Shown: one piece after another, positions 23,033 through 35,089 of the stretch
How positions within the stretch are numbered: position 1 is the stretch's first letter
How the letters are laid out: each line of letters starts with the position of its first letter
NCBI GenBank assembly: GCA_007922195.1
Contig: ML682038.1
Location: 6,471,695-6,535,694 of the forward strand
Source of the DNA: Podocnemis expansa
Lineage: Eukaryota; Chordata; Testudines; Podocnemididae
DNA length: 64,000 bases
Reading direction: 5' to 3'
Notes under the pieces: generated by a model
The model's input: only the letters and a program-made list of their open reading frames with translations
Databases searched by the model: none
Told to the model about the DNA's origin: nothing
Translations under genes and position numbers: made by a program

Positions 23033-24000
23033 CTATAAAGGTTGTATCAGGCTGCTCAAAATTGGTGGCCAGCCTTTTCGCCTCAGTAGTCCAGCCTTGA
23101 AAGAACTTTTCTCCACACATTTCTCACAATTATGAAACACACAGCAAGCACTTATAAATGTTGGTATATTTTTCTCACATGGGTCAAGCCTCGTGAGTAT
23201 GCTCTTCCACAAATGCCCAAATGCACACTCTACTGCCATTCTGCACTTGCTGAGCCTGTGATTGAAATGCTCTTTAACAGCATCCAGGTGACCACAGTAG
23301 GGCTTCATTAGCCAGGGGAGCTGGGCAGGATCCTCCAGAATCACTGTTGGCATTTCATAATCCCCAAGTCTTATTTTTTGGCAAAAGAAAGTACCTACCT
23401 GCATCTTTTTGAACAGACCTGAGTTCCTAAGGGTGCATGAGTCATGCACCTTCCCAGACCAGCCCACATTAATGTCTGTAAAATGCCACTTGTGATCCAC
23501 AAGGACCTGCAGGTTTACTTGCTTGATGCCAAGGTGATCAGGAGTTAAAATGGGGACATGTGTTCCTTCTATAGCACCCCCATATTTAGGGTGATCTATA
23601 ATGGCAAACCCATCCACTATGTCCTGTACATTTCCCAAGGTTATTGCCCTTCTCAGCAGAAGCCTATTTATGGTCCTGTACCCTTGCATCACTACAGCTC
23701 CCATGGTGGATTTTCCAACTCCATGTTGACTTGCAACTGTCCACTCTGGGGTTGATAGCTTCCGCAAAGTGATGGCCACTCACTTCTTCACTATAAGAGC
23801 TGGTCTCAAACGAGTATTCATACATTGCAGTGCTGGAGAGATGCTTTGCAAAGTTCAGGGAGGGTGCCCTTTCACATACAGAAGTTGTGTAGCCACTGCT
23901 CATTATCCCACCCAGTCAGTATGATGTGGTCCCACCAGTCTGTGCTTGTTTCCCAGGCCCAGAAACAGCCCTCCACAGACTGCAGATTAAGTGTTACAGC
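23033..24000 (-). pseudogene. PIF/Harbinger transposase (DDE, HARBI1-like), decayed
   Basis: A DDE-superfamily endonuclease that would cut and paste the element at TWA sites. The main open frame (23779 to 23033) carries GVGKSTMGAVVM, the first acidic motif as AIEGTHVPI (the family has AIDGTH, so the catalytic Asp is now Glu), the second as GWSGKVHDS, and the Glu motif as RMAVECAFG. A TGA (23780-23782) separates it from upstream in-frame residues RLRPALIVKK. A frameshift further up leads to TDWWDHIILTGWDNEQWLHN at roughly 23885-23945, the typical N-terminal phrase. The reported start is a GTG only because the real frame is broken there. Length, counting all pieces, is about 300 codons, near the family norm. 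It is non-functional. Confidence 0.8.
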
Positions 24001-24435
24001 CTGTACAAAGAAGGAATTATTTTGCTCGATGGCTTCTAGCAGGGTGGTCTCAGTAACATCTCATGTTTCTGCACAATGGATCCTGCTGCGCTGCTGATAA
24101 TACTGTAGAATAAGTCAAGATGGATTTGTAATGCTTCAGAGATGAGCAGACTCCTTGTATGCAGCAGAGAAAAATGGTATGAAAAGCTTTTCCTGTTTGT
24201 GAGAGAAAGGGAGAGGAGGGGCACATTGCATCACAGGAGGAAGACTGACTTCCCGCAAGCCACAGCACTTAGTTGCACTGTGGAATGGCTACCCAGAGCA
24301 CAATGCTTTTACATTCAACCTCACAGCAAGCACAGGGGATGCAAGAACCCGGAGCAAGGAGTGTGATGTGACCACACTCCTCCAATTCTCGTAATTTGGA
24401 GGGTCAAAATCGACTTGAAATCCTGTGTCAGTGTA

Positions 24436-25130
24436 GCTATTCCTATAGCAGATGAGAGTGGGAAGGGACCTTAGGAGGCCATCTAGACCAACCCTCTGCT
24501 CAAAGCAAGACCAACCACAATTAAATTAACCCAGCCAGGGCTTTGTCAAGCTGGGCCTTAAAAACCTCTAAAGATGGAGATTCCACCACCTTCGGCGGTA
24601 ACCCATCCCCATGTTTTACCATCCTCCAAGTGAAAAAGGTTTTCCTAATATCCATCCTAGACCTCCCTCACTCACATCAACCTAAGACCATTGCTCCAAG
24701 GTTTGTCATCAACTCCCATTGAGAACAGCCTAGATCCATCCTCTCTGAAACCCCTTCAGATAGTTAAAGGTTGCTGTCAGATCTCCCCTCATTCTTCTCT
24801 TTTGCAAACTAGACAAGTCTCATTCCCTCAGCTTCACCTCATAATTCAGGTACTCCAGTCCCCTTAGCACTTCTGTTGCCCTCCATGGGACTTTCTCCAA
24901 TTTGTCCACATTCTTTCTGTAGTATTAGGCCCAAAACCAAACACAATACTCTAAATGAGGCCCTCCCAATGCCAAATAGAGGGGAATAATCACTTCCCTC
25001 AATCTGCTGGCAGTGTTTCTACTAATGCAGCCCAATGCTGTTAGCCTTCTTGGCAATAAGGACACATTGCTGACTCATCCATCTTCTTGCCTTTTGAAAC
25101 CCCCAGGTCCTTTTCTGCTTTAAAGTGCTA
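24436..25130 (-). mobile_element. CR1 LINE 3' end, antisense
   Basis: Reads as the reverse of the bird/turtle-type CR1 C-terminus and 3' UTR: GGGAAGGGACCTTAGGAGGC, CCATCTAGACCAACCCTCTG, AGGTTTTCCTAATATCCA and CCAGGTCCTTTTCTGC. It is 5'-truncated within the 3' part of ORF2, with no reverse transcriptase core present. It abuts the right edge of the Harbinger region near 24436. Its lineage differs from the LINEs at 9118 and 19157 and may differ from those at 38131 and 61050. Confidence 0.75.
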
Positions 25131-27352
25131 CTGTTCTTAACATCCTGTTCAGACTGAAGATCAAGGATTGACTCTTGGTGACATGCTTGCTGTGAGTTGT
25201 GCAAATCTTTAGATGAGGAAAAATCAGAGGGGACCTGAAAGAAAGCAAACTTGGCAGTGCAACCACTAGCAAAGCCTGAGCAACAGTCATTTGGACCTGC
25301 CAGAACACTATATAGGATCAAGGGCCACTGCAGAGGATCCCCTTTGATTTTCAATTCCACTCTTATCACATATTCAAGGTATGTGCATTTTTGGTGATTT
25401 GGTAAGTGCTACCTCTCACTTTGAGTCAGCACTGAACCAATGAGCCAAGTAGTGTGAGTAGCACTGTTCTACTGGAGATCATTTGGTGACACACATGCCA
25501 TGAAACCAAGATATGGAGTACTCATAGTTGTACAGTTTCTCAAATAACTTCTCATGAGACTTTTGAGCCTGGTCAAATTCTGCTTTAGTTAATCAAAACC
25601 TAAACATTCGCCTGCAGTTTCAGTTAACAATAATTATTTTTTTCATTTACTTTCCTTTTAAAATAGAAAGAAAAATGCATAGCATGTTGTGCAGTGTTAT
25701 GACAGAATGGTTTCTGTTTTCCACGCCATCTGGGTGATTGCATTTCAGTGACTGTAGGTATTTATATAGAGAGCACCTTGATGATATCTTTCAGGATAAA
25801 GACTATATAAATGTAAAATAATTATTGTAATATATGTAGCAGTAGCAACATAAGGTAGATTTTTCTAGCACTTTGTTGTATCTTCTTACATTTTAAAACA
25901 GCCTAAGAATCTTTCTGTCACATCTCATGGGCAACTTCCTACATGCTGTGGCACATTACATCGGGCTGCATTAATGACATCATGCTGTCGTATACAAAAC
26001 AGCCTGACGTGACCTACACAACTCAGTTCCATGAGTCACACCATGATGTATTGGCCAGGAAATTTCCAAAGACATTTTACAAAACTTATTATTAAAAAAA
26101 TGTGGTTTTCAGTCTGGGAAGCTAAATTGTGAAAAAAATTACTTCTCCAAAAGGCCAGCTACTCTTCCTGGTTTTTTTTTCATTTCATTCTGTCTTCCTG
26201 CAGACTATTTGTAGTAATATAATGCAGTCCCTTCAGTACTTAAATTAATGGATATATATTGGCAGAATGTACCTTTTCAAGTTGCTTCTGGTCTTTTGAA
26301 AAGACCTCATTTTCAATACGTTTTTATCCTTTTGGTAAGATTGAAGGTAAAATAAGGCAGCTATATATAAAATTAATTGAGATGATGAATGCTTGTCTCC
26401 ATCTCCATAGCCAAGGTTTGACCTGAAATTATAAGGGAAATAGTTCTGTGCTGATTCTAACATGCTCTATTTTTTTCTCCTTCCTGAAAACACCGGGTAA
26501 AATGTCAAAGTCATATCAATTAATAGATTTCTTTCCCACTCCTCCTCCGATATAAGGATTTTGATTCTGTCTCTGAACTTGGTTCCTTCCCAGGAAGAAT
26601 TATCTAAAAACGGAGTCAGAAAAGTGTGGCATACCTAGCTATGTAATTAACTATTCAGTGTTTTGTACAGTGCACCTTTAAATTTCTAGACGTTGCTGTT
26701 TACAGAGGCAGCTGCCATTATTGAGCCTAGTCTACTGCCCACTGAAGTCAATGGGGGTCATTCCGTTAACTCCAATGGATGCCGGATGTGGCCCTTACAG
26801 GGTAAAAGCACACTCTGCTTTCTCTCATGTAGCTGTTTTACTCTTTTGTTTGTCTTAATCTAAAATAATTACTTCTGTCTGGAAATTTCTGGTTGCTCAT
26901 GATGACTGGGAAATGTAACAAGTAAATCAGTGCTTTTTTGGATTGTTTCTCAGGGCAAAGTTTGGGTGCAACCTATATCAATGGGCCTCTCAAGACCTCA
27001 GAGATAATATCCTCCAGCTCTTCTGTCTGACCATACACAAAGGTTAGTGCATTCTATTACAAATATTTTAATACAGAATGAGGGACACAGTGTAAGTATC
27101 ACTACTCCTATGACAATGTTAGCATTGTATCAGCAAATGTAATTGAAAGTAAGAAAGTTAATTAATCAAATAATAGAAACCAAATTTTCCCTCTCTGGGC
27201 AAAATCCAAGGAAACACATATTGTACAAAGGTTCTCTGTGAAGGAAGGAGAAACCAAATTCTTCCCTGTACAGCAGCAAGTAGCTGCAACCACAATATCT
27301 TTGCATTCATTGAGATCCTGCAGTGTGGGTTATAGCCAATGGAGCTAAAGGA
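25131..27352. other. No gene recognised
   Basis: AT-rich intergenic DNA. Near 26735-26790 the phrase CACTGAAGTCAATGGGGGTC and its answer AACTCCAATGGATGCC belong to the old GTGTAAATC/TTCAATGG repeat. The open frames at 25022-25369 and 26245-26463 have no recognisable content. Confidence 0.5.
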
Positions 27353-27360
27353 CTGTGGAG

Positions 27361-28958
27361 CAGGGCCGTCCTTAGGGTAGGGCAAGAGGGGCAGCTGCCC
27401 AGGGCCCCACACTTTGGTGGGGCCCCACGGAGCTGCACTGCTGCCCCCCCCCCATGCCAGGGACTTGGCGAGCTGGCCAAAAGCGGCAGCCCGGTTCACA
27501 GGGCCAGCTCTACTGTAAGGCTAGAGGAGTGGCTTGTGGTGAAAGCTGCTTAAGGCAGTAGATCAGCACTACAACAAAGGTGAGTCATTAGGACTAACAA
27601 TGAGGTGCTGACTGTTCAAACAACCTCTATGCTAGTGGTTCCCAACCAGTGTGCTGTGGCACTGGCAAGCAACCTTTGTGGGGGTTTTTTTTTATCAGTA
27701 GACCCAATGAAGAATAGAAAAAACTGTGAACACCCACTCATTCCAACATTTCTGGGATCTGGGGATTGCAGTTATTGTTGCAAATTAGGACTTGCCTCTT
27801 TTTTCAGTGGGTTGAGAATTCCCTTGCTTCCAAAAAAAGTTATAACCTGTAGATTTTAATAAAAACTCCAGAGTTTTTTTTTGACTGATAATTGAAAAGA
27901 GAAGAGAAAAACAAACTGTTCTAGTAGGAGCCTGTTACAAAGTATGGTATTTTTCTACAATTAGAAAGCCTAAGTAACAGAATAAAATCCAACTCAGGGA
28001 TGTATCTGCTGGAAGCAGAAGTTATAACAAGATCCTAATATAAAGGGGAGAGTGGATAGTCCCATTGTGTTGCTGCCTTATGCACACTGCCAGGGGTCAC
28101 CAGACCAAGCAAAGAGGGCCAGCACCCCTCCAACCACACTATTGTGGACAATTATGTGTTCATGAAAACTCATGCAGACTCAGGGAGAAGATGAAGTGCA
28201 AAGGTGAAAGTGGAACCCAGAGGGGCTGCTTCAGTTCCTGGGATTTTGCAGTGGCGAAGGGAGCAGGACCTGGAAGGACTTGGATAAGCTTGGCAGCAGA
28301 CAGGATCTTCCAGGACCTTTCTTTCCAGGCTGGCATTGGCTCTCTTCTCCTTCCTCTGTTTCAGCACTTCCCTCTCATTTCTCCACCCAGTCACGCACCC
28401 GCCCCCCCTGCAAGGAGTTCCCACACACATGCCCCAGGCTACCTCATTGCATTTTTAGAGACTTGACATACTTCCTGATTTGAGACAGGAGTATAGCATG
28501 TGGGTTCACCCTCTGCATGCTCCATGTAGGTGATCTCAAATTAGATGTGTAGATTTCAGAGATGTAATAGAAGCCTCAAGAGACAGGATGAAAGCCATTA
28601 GGGCTTGCAACCCCCCCCCCATTGTTCCCCCCCCAGCTATGGTCACTGTTCAATTTTCTGGCCGTGGCCGCTTTTTTTTCAGTGGAGGGTCGCTGCATGG
28701 CAGAGGGGTCCAGAGCTAGGTCCCGAGGAAAACTGTTTGACAACCACTGGCTTAAGGGCAGCTGAGAAACCAGACTCTGTGCTCCTGTTCCATCACTTTT
28801 GGCTGTCTCGCCCGGTCCCTGCTATGGGACGGCCAGCACAGGGGCTTGCCTCTCTCCTGGGCTGGTCCACCCCCCCCCCCAGTGCCCAGGGGAGTGAGTG
28901 GGGGGCCCCACAGAGAGTGATTCACCCAGGGCCCCACATCCACCTAGGGACAGCCCTG
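27361..28958. mobile_element. GC-rich hAT-type element (outer), split by a second element
   Basis: Begins CAGGGCCGTCCTTAGGG and ends CACCTAGGGACAGCCCTG; the complement of the right end, CAGGGCTGTCCCTAGGTG, mirrors the left. Flanks CTGTGGAG (27353-27360) and CTTTGGAG (28959-28966) are a 7/8 match to an 8-bp duplication, the hAT signature. Shared internal phrases GGGGCCCCA, CCCAGGGCC and CCCCCCATGCCAGGGAC tie it to 37515-38025. It has no transposase. A second insertion, 27556-28748, inflates its length. Confidence 0.8.
27556..28748. mobile_element. Nested element with perfect 8-bp duplication inside the hAT
   Basis: GCTTAAGG occurs immediately before (27548-27555) and after (28749-28756) this block. 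The right end TTTGACAACCACTG has the complement CAGTGGTTGTCAAA, the CAGTGGTT terminus common in hAT elements. The left end CAGTAGATCAGCACTACAAC matches it only weakly, while a better match (TAGTGGTTCCCAACCAG) lies 76 bases inside at 27633. This may mean a composite left end. It holds no recognisable protein. The overlapping open frames at 28065-29006 are GC artefacts. Confidence 0.6.
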
Positions 28959-29641
28959 CTTTGGAGACAGATGTGTTCATGCTTCTGCCTTCTCGTACTC
29001 CCATAAATCCCTTTTTGCCCTATCACAAATAGAGCACAGTTCCATATCATGCAATGCCTGCAAATCTCCCTAGCTGGGATGTTCATTATCTGCTCTTTTC
29101 TGTACTTGGTAGCTGCATCTGTGCCCTAGGTATTCAGAAAGCCACATGACAATACTAGAGCCTAAAGACACCAAAAGAGGAAGGATCTAAGAACTTCAAT
29201 CTGTTGCTCCAGAGAAGCCATGTCAATACAGGTCTACGTAGGGGTGACCCTATAGTGCTTTATTCAGGACTGAACTATTCCTAAAATGTTCTGCTAGCAT
29301 AACACTCTCAGTCAGAGAGATTGCTGTCATCAACATAGTTATTCAGATAAAAGCTGTAATGTAGATACAGGTATAACTTACTTTGCTTTTTAAACCACAG
29401 TAAACTATAACTATATTAACTAATGTAGTTAAAGCAGAAACATTTTTCAGTACAGACAGGATCTCAGAGAGGATGTGCATCCCCATAAGGTGTATAGACA
29501 GGAAACTAAGTGAGGAACATGGGTACTGAATTCAGCATTTGGTCTTGTGTAGTTTTTGTATGTTTTGCCCTCCAAGTATTCATTTACAGAGTGCACCACT
29601 CAGATGTGTGCCTCACATGGGATAAGAAAATGACTTATAAG

Positions 29642-29984
29642 CAGGGACGTCACTGGCGCTGGGCACTCCGGGGCACATGCCCTGAACCCCAGTGCCAGAG
29701 CCCCAGATCTCCAGCCCAATCGGGCCGGAGATCCGGGGCCCAGCTGCCGGAGGCCGTGGCGGCCCTGTCCCCCACTAGGGATCTGGGGCCTGGCCGCCAC
29801 CGGCCGTGGCGGCCGCATCCCCCACCAGGGATGCAGGGCCTGGGTGCCTGTGGCAGTGCGGCAGCACCTGGCCCTGTCCCCGGCCAGGGGGCAGGGCCTG
29901 TGGGCTGGGGGGCGGCACCTGTGGGCCAGGGGCGGGGCCTGGGCCCGTGCCCTGGGTCCCTCCCCCCAGCCAGCGACGTCCCTG
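29642..29984. mobile_element. Short GC-rich hAT element, CAGGGACGTC family
   Basis: The ends CAGGGACGTCACTGGCG and CAGCGACGTCCCTG are inverted repeats. Flanks CTTATAAG (29634-29641) and CTTATCAG (29985-29992) match 7/8 as an 8-bp duplication. The 343-bp body is very GC-rich, which explains the long overlapping open frames on both strands at 29510-30103. It shares GGGGCACATGCC-like text with the insertion at 39013-39370. Confidence 0.8.
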
Positions 29985-29992
29985 CTTATCAG

Positions 29993-31288
29993 AGATAAAT
30001 GAGGTGGTTGTAGGGAGGACAGATAAGATTTCTGTACCAGGAAAGTGGCTGGGTGGACACAAAAGAAGCATGGGCTAAAAAGTTCACACACATCATGGAA
30101 CATATACTTCCTCTTATTCCATGGGAAGATTAATTCTGCTGAAATATTCTAAGGCATGAAAAATTCTAAGGCATCTATGACCTTGTGCACTACTAACATT
30201 GCACAGTACTACACAGATGATTCTTCAGGTCCCCATTTTAAGTCCTTTCAGGAAGGATGGAATGTTTGTCTTGCAAACCTCTCTCTCTACAACACTTGCT
30301 CCTTGGTCAAGTGTAGACAATGATAAATCAGGGAAAGCTCTCTCTGTCAGGGATGATCAAAGATAGTGACCACACCTCTTCCTGCCTACTCTGTAGCTTA
30401 TAAAGTTTACACTGCTGTTACAGAGATCTCATCTGTCACACTGTTTCTCATTTATTTCTGTACAGCCATGATTAATTGTTAGCCCTCTGGATCAACATAC
30501 TAGAGCCTTCTTTCCTAAATGCTGCATGTGTCAGTCCTGTCTCAGGGCAGCCTGTGCCACAGGCAGCTCTGAAGAGCTCAGAATGAACTCAACACCAGTG
30601 GTGTTGGTCTGATGTTCCCTTACTCAGTTGATGAGTTTAACAAAAATTTATTAAGGAAAAATGCTCAGCAAGTAATGCTCAGTTACTCATGAGTGGGAAG
30701 CTAATCAGGCCAATCTCACAGTCATCTCCAGCACTGGACAGTACAACTCCAGCCTCACTTTGTCTTATACATATATATTAGTCCTGGGCTGCCCAACATA
30801 TGGCTCATGAGCTGCACTCAGCTCAGAGATTTCATAAGGTGGGACTTGGGCTGTCAGCCTTGAGTGACAGGATTCCAGCTGTCAGCTGAAGCCTGAGCCC
30901 AACCACACTGGACTGACAGTCCTAACCCTGCTCCCAGGGGCTATCCAGGCCTATTAAACACATACTTTCTTAGTGATTGCTATTATAAAATTTCAGGCAG
31001 ATGCCTTTGGACATGCACAGATTAGCTGTAGTTTATCTCTAACGTACTTTTAATTGATGCACGAAAAAGCAAAGGATGCACGAAAAAGCTTACAACTAAA
31101 AAAAACAGAAGGTGGATGTTGAATGTCATATTTTTCAAGATAAGTGGGCCGATCAGTTCTTTTTTGTGCCCCAACAAGGCAAATCATTATGTCTCATTTG
31201 AAATCAACATTTTCATGAATGAAAAGCCTTAAGATGTTTCTGAACTCTCAGATCTGATATGATTGTGGGATTTTTCAATTATAACAGA
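29993..31288. other. No gene recognised; possible LTR or hAT scraps
   Basis: 30560-30780 has phrases such as TTAACAAAAATTTATTAAGG that could be a retroelement remnant. 30783-30960 begins CTGGGCTGCCCAACATATGG, a phrase similar to some hAT termini, but I find no matching far end. These are weak impressions. Confidence 0.3.
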
Positions 31289-31438
31289 CAGAGCTGTAAC
31301 ACTGTTTCAGCACCCCTTGCGATTAGCAGCGCTTAGAGCCAGCGGCATGCAACATGCCCTTAAATGGAGCTGCTCAATGGAGCCACTCCAGCACGCCCAG
31401 GGCAAAGCCCTATTCACCCCACCATAGTTACAGCCCTA
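31289..31438. mobile_element. Short hAT MITE
   Basis: The left end CAGAGCTGTAACACTG and the complement of the right end, TAGGGCTGTAACTATGG, are inverted repeats. Flanks ATAACAGA (31281-31288) and CTAACAGG (31439-31446) match 6/8. The interior GGAGCCACTCCAGCACGCCC and AGGGCAAAGCCCTATTCACC is shared with 9763-9941. It has no coding capacity. Confidence 0.65.
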
Positions 31439-31662
31439 CTAACAGGTCTAACAAGTCATTAAATGATCTCAGTTTCAAATTGTAAGGTAAAGAAAGACTT
31501 GTTTCTCAGCTATACTTAGCTGTGAAAGCCTTTTAAGCAAAACTGAACATGTTGCAGCAATACTCAAAGGGAAATGATCTCTCTTTCCTTCCTGTGAAGA
31601 ACCCAGTTTACATGATAAGGTCAGTGTTCCAGTCCTACTGTAAGGTCTAAGGCTTTAGGGTT

Positions 31663-31702
31663 TTATTTGTTTGTTTGCTTGCTTGCTTGCTTGTTTGTTT
31701 TT
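31663..31702. repeat. TTTG/CTTG tetranucleotide microsatellite
   Basis: A run of TTTG units grading into CTTG units and back. It is directly visible and about 40 bp long. Confidence 0.9.
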
Positions 31703-32049
31703 GGCTAAGTAATACCAGCCACATTAGGAGAGACAACAGCCATATGATATGAAGCATGTGGTCACATCTTGACATTCCTGAAATGACATCTAAACAATGT
31801 AATATTGGACTATAAAGAAGGCGTTACTGTCCTAACAGCACCTACTAATGTCAGAAAAAGAAACATATGACAAGATAGTTCTAGAAAAATGTGATAGCAT
31901 TCTGTCAAGGAACCATTTAGCAACAGTTCAAGTAAAATCAAAACACTTTTTATTATTTTGTTTTTATGGTACCCATTTCTACATTGTTTATCTGCCTGGT
32001 TCCTCAATTATTTCTGTCTGTTGCATAACTAAGTATGCAATATTTCAAT

Positions 32050-32760
32050 GAACTAAGATAGTGGGATATGATTTGTTTAAGAACTGTTTCACAATGGGCT
32101 AGGATTGGCGGTTTGTATTACTTTTGTTTTAAATGGTTAGTTAAGGTATAAGTAAGCAGGGCCCAAGTTTTAACTATAAAAACTGAGATCCAAGAGGAAG
32201 TTCTTTGGCACCTAACTACAGGACACAAACCAGAATCAGAGCTATCAGCTCTCAACATGCTGACAAGTGGTTTTACAGAAGCTGGAATCCCCATAGGAGC
32301 AAATTCTAATTGGCTACCAGGAGAAGTTTGCTTACCTTAGTGGCAGTGGTGAGCATTTTATACTTAGTGTGTGTATTCTGTTTTGGTAATTGTTAATAAA
32401 CAGAGCATAAGGATATCATTGTGTAAGGCTCCTTGGTTGGTAAAAGACCCTGAAATCCTATAAAAAATATGCCTAGAACTTGGGAAAGAGTAGGTTCTTA
32501 AATTAACAAGATTATACCCGGAGCCCAGGAGACTGGGAATGGATGACCCTGAGCCTTGGAATGTGAATTAGGTAAATATAGGTGCTTTTCCCTGGATTCA
32601 CACAGATTGGGAAGGACTGAAGGTACCTTAATAGGGCTGCCTTGAGCCCTACAAATTGGGGTAAAGGTGGGGTGCTCTAGTGGGTGGGTAACATATTGGT
32701 GGAGAATGAGGGCAAACTGAGGTCATTTGGACTGAACTGATGGAGTCTAACAAAATAAAT
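32050..32760 (+). repeat. Possible LTR with downstream primer-binding-like site
   Basis: An AATAAA (32395-32400) is followed by CTCCTTGGTTGGTAAAAGAC, and about 300 bases later by GGTAACATATTGGTGGAGAA, which is reminiscent of the LTR-end/primer-binding-site junction of reptilian LTR retroelements. I see no paired LTR, no gag-pol frame downstream and no confirmed 5' boundary, so this may be a lone remnant. Described only; no reading frame is inferred. Confidence 0.3.
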
Positions 32761-33462
32761 AATAGCAGAATATCTGTGCCTTCTGTCAGAAAGCATTGCT
32801 ACTTACCTAGCAGAATGACCACTCTAGAGAAACCAAACAGAAAGGGAATGAAGAAAAGGGACCTGGAGGGATGGGGGCTGTTGAAGAGCACATCCTCCTT
32901 GCTAAATGGCTAATGGAACAAGGCCTATGTCCATGGGAAGGAACAGTTCTGCAAAGAAAGCAGCAGGATCAGGTCCAATGAAGCAGGAACCATGTAGTAC
33001 AGAGATGAGAGGGAATCATTCTGGGAGCACAAAAGGGCATTATAGTAGGAGCAAAGGGAGGAGTTAACATAGGCACCAGGAATTCAGGTCTCTTATCAAT
33101 ACTTGGAATGGTGATATCTGAGCTGATAGAGGTGCCAGTTTTGGAATGTAACCAAGTGATTCAAGAAAAGAGATTGAGAAGTTGCCACTACAAAGGCTGG
33201 AGGGAATTAAAGAGCTGAATGTTATGAAAAGTGTCATAGGAAGAGAATTCCTGAGTTTCTTTGCAGGCATTATGAAGGCAAAATGGGTCCTTTTTCCAAA
33301 GGCATAGGCAGCAAATAATATATTGTAAATAATAGCTGCAGGCAAAGAGACAATCTGATTTAAAGCATTTTATATGGATAATTTAATTAAAATCACTAAA
33401 AGAACATAGAGGTTTCCACTGAGACTTAACTGCATCCAATGTATAAAAGGAAATGTAGCATG
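32761..33462. other. No gene recognised
   Basis: Purine-rich intergenic DNA following the possible LTR. The minus open frame at 33064-33345 has no recognised domain. Confidence 0.4.
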
Positions 33463-33470
33463 TGTACAGC

Positions 33471-34036
33471 CAGGGCTAACCTTTAGGGGAGGTGAGAGTG
33501 GCAATTTCCCTGGCCCCATGGTTCCATAGGCCCTGCGATATCCTGCCATAAGCAAGGCAGCATGGGGCGCACACCACTGCCCCCCCCCCAGCCTCACTGT
33601 CCTCTGTACCCTCCCCTCTGCTTTTGGCGCGAAGTTGAAGGCAGTGGAAGATGGAGCTGGGAGTGCAGAACCCAGCCTCTGCTCTGGGTAAGCTCACTGT
33701 ACCCCCAAAATGGGGAATAGCCAGTCCAGGGGTGGAGCAGGCCAGCCCAGAGGCTGGGGTGTGCTCTCTCGCCCCCTCCCTTGGGCTAGCTGTTCCATCC
33801 TGGGGGTGAGGAGGGCTGGCCCAGAAGCAGAGCGAGAGAGCAGAGCCCAGCCCCCAGACCAGCCTGCTCCGCATCCCGCCCCAGGGCCAGAGTGGCTGAC
33901 TCAGGAGAGGGGTAGGAGTGTGAGGCCAGCCTTTGGGCCAGCCCACCCCACCCCAACCCCAGCATGGGGCAGGGTTCAGAGGGGGCCCCCACAGGCTGAT
34001 TGGCTCCGGGCCTGACACTGCCTAGGGAGAGCCCTG
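33471..34036. mobile_element. GC-rich hAT-type element with perfect 8-bp duplication
   Basis: TGTACAGC precedes (33463-33470) and follows (34037-34044) the block exactly. The ends CAGGGCTAACCTTTAGGGG and GCCTAGGGAGAGCCCTG are inverted repeats. The 566-bp body is GC-rich without a transposase. Internal phrases GGCCCCATGGTTCCATAGG and CTGCCATAAGCAAG correspond to GGCCCTGTGGTCCTGTGG and CTGCTATGAGCAGA in 36303-36766, so these two belong to one subfamily. Confidence 0.88.
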
Positions 34037-34044
34037 TGTACAGC

Positions 34045-35085
34045 TGTAAAAATAAAGCAGTATGAGGGATGTTAACCAAAAGAGAATTGTGCATGCACAT
34101 ATGAATCTATTGCATAAATATGTAAGGGTTTTAAGAACCTAAACCAGCACTTCTGGTTTGTAAAACCCTGTTTTGTAGGTTTAAGATGAACTTTTTTGTT
34201 TGTTTTTCATAATTAATGCCACTAAAAATCCATTTGAATCTTGCTTTCATTTTGTTGCAAAATTGTCAGGCACCTTTTGTCAGACAGTGCTGTTTGGCTT
34301 TGTTATTTATCATTTAACCATAAAGGTACCTCAGTGCTTTATAGGTTTAATATCTTTTAAAATAAGTACCAAAGAACATGTCCATGGCTGTGATAGAGGC
34401 AGCCAGATACAGAGAAATAAAAAAAGAATTCTGGAACTTTTTGGTGGGGGCAAAAGCAAAATGGCAGATCAAAGCTGCCGGGAAAGAATAAGAAAAAAAT
34501 ATTACCCCCTCTAGTAACAGCAGGAGTAAGATGCACTAAGAAGCAAGCATTGAGCCTGAAGCTTGCCTGAGTAATCAGATTGTCACTGATAAGTGTATAT
34601 GAAAACTCTGAAGCCACAAAATAATTAGTTATATGACATTTAAAAACTGATATGAGTAATATAATGCTACAGAAAATAAACTATGAAAAAAGTGCATTTT
34701 CCCATGACATATGCAATACATATATTGTAGCAGGAATAAAAGAAATGTAGTCCAAACTTGCTTAATTAAAATCCAACAAGAACTCCAAAGGAGCCACAAT
34801 AGCTTGTGTTTTTTCTTTTTCAGATCACTGTGTGCTATAAAAACTAACAAGAGACAAACAACAAGGAAAAAAAGGAAACACTGTACTTCGTATTTTCAAA
34901 TGAGCCAAGTGAACCTTGTGGAAAAAAAACAGCCCAACAGCTTACCAGGTTAAAAAAAAAATATGTTGTCAAAGAACCAAAACAACCAATGGTTAGAATG
35001 GTTTCATTTCTCACAGTTGCAAGCACAGAAGGGGTCTAGAAAATGATTTATTTTATTTCTCAAAATCTCAGAGGAAACGCTAACA
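34045..35085. other. No gene recognised
   Basis: Very AT-rich intergenic DNA with several short, Lys/Asn- or Phe-rich open frames on both strands. None has a recognisable domain. Confidence 0.5.
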
Positions 35086-35089
35086 AGCA

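Noticed and set aside
24436..25130. Host gene 3' UTR suggested by Lys/Leu-poor unique-looking text
   Set aside because: The phrases match the reverse of a CR1 LINE 3' end.
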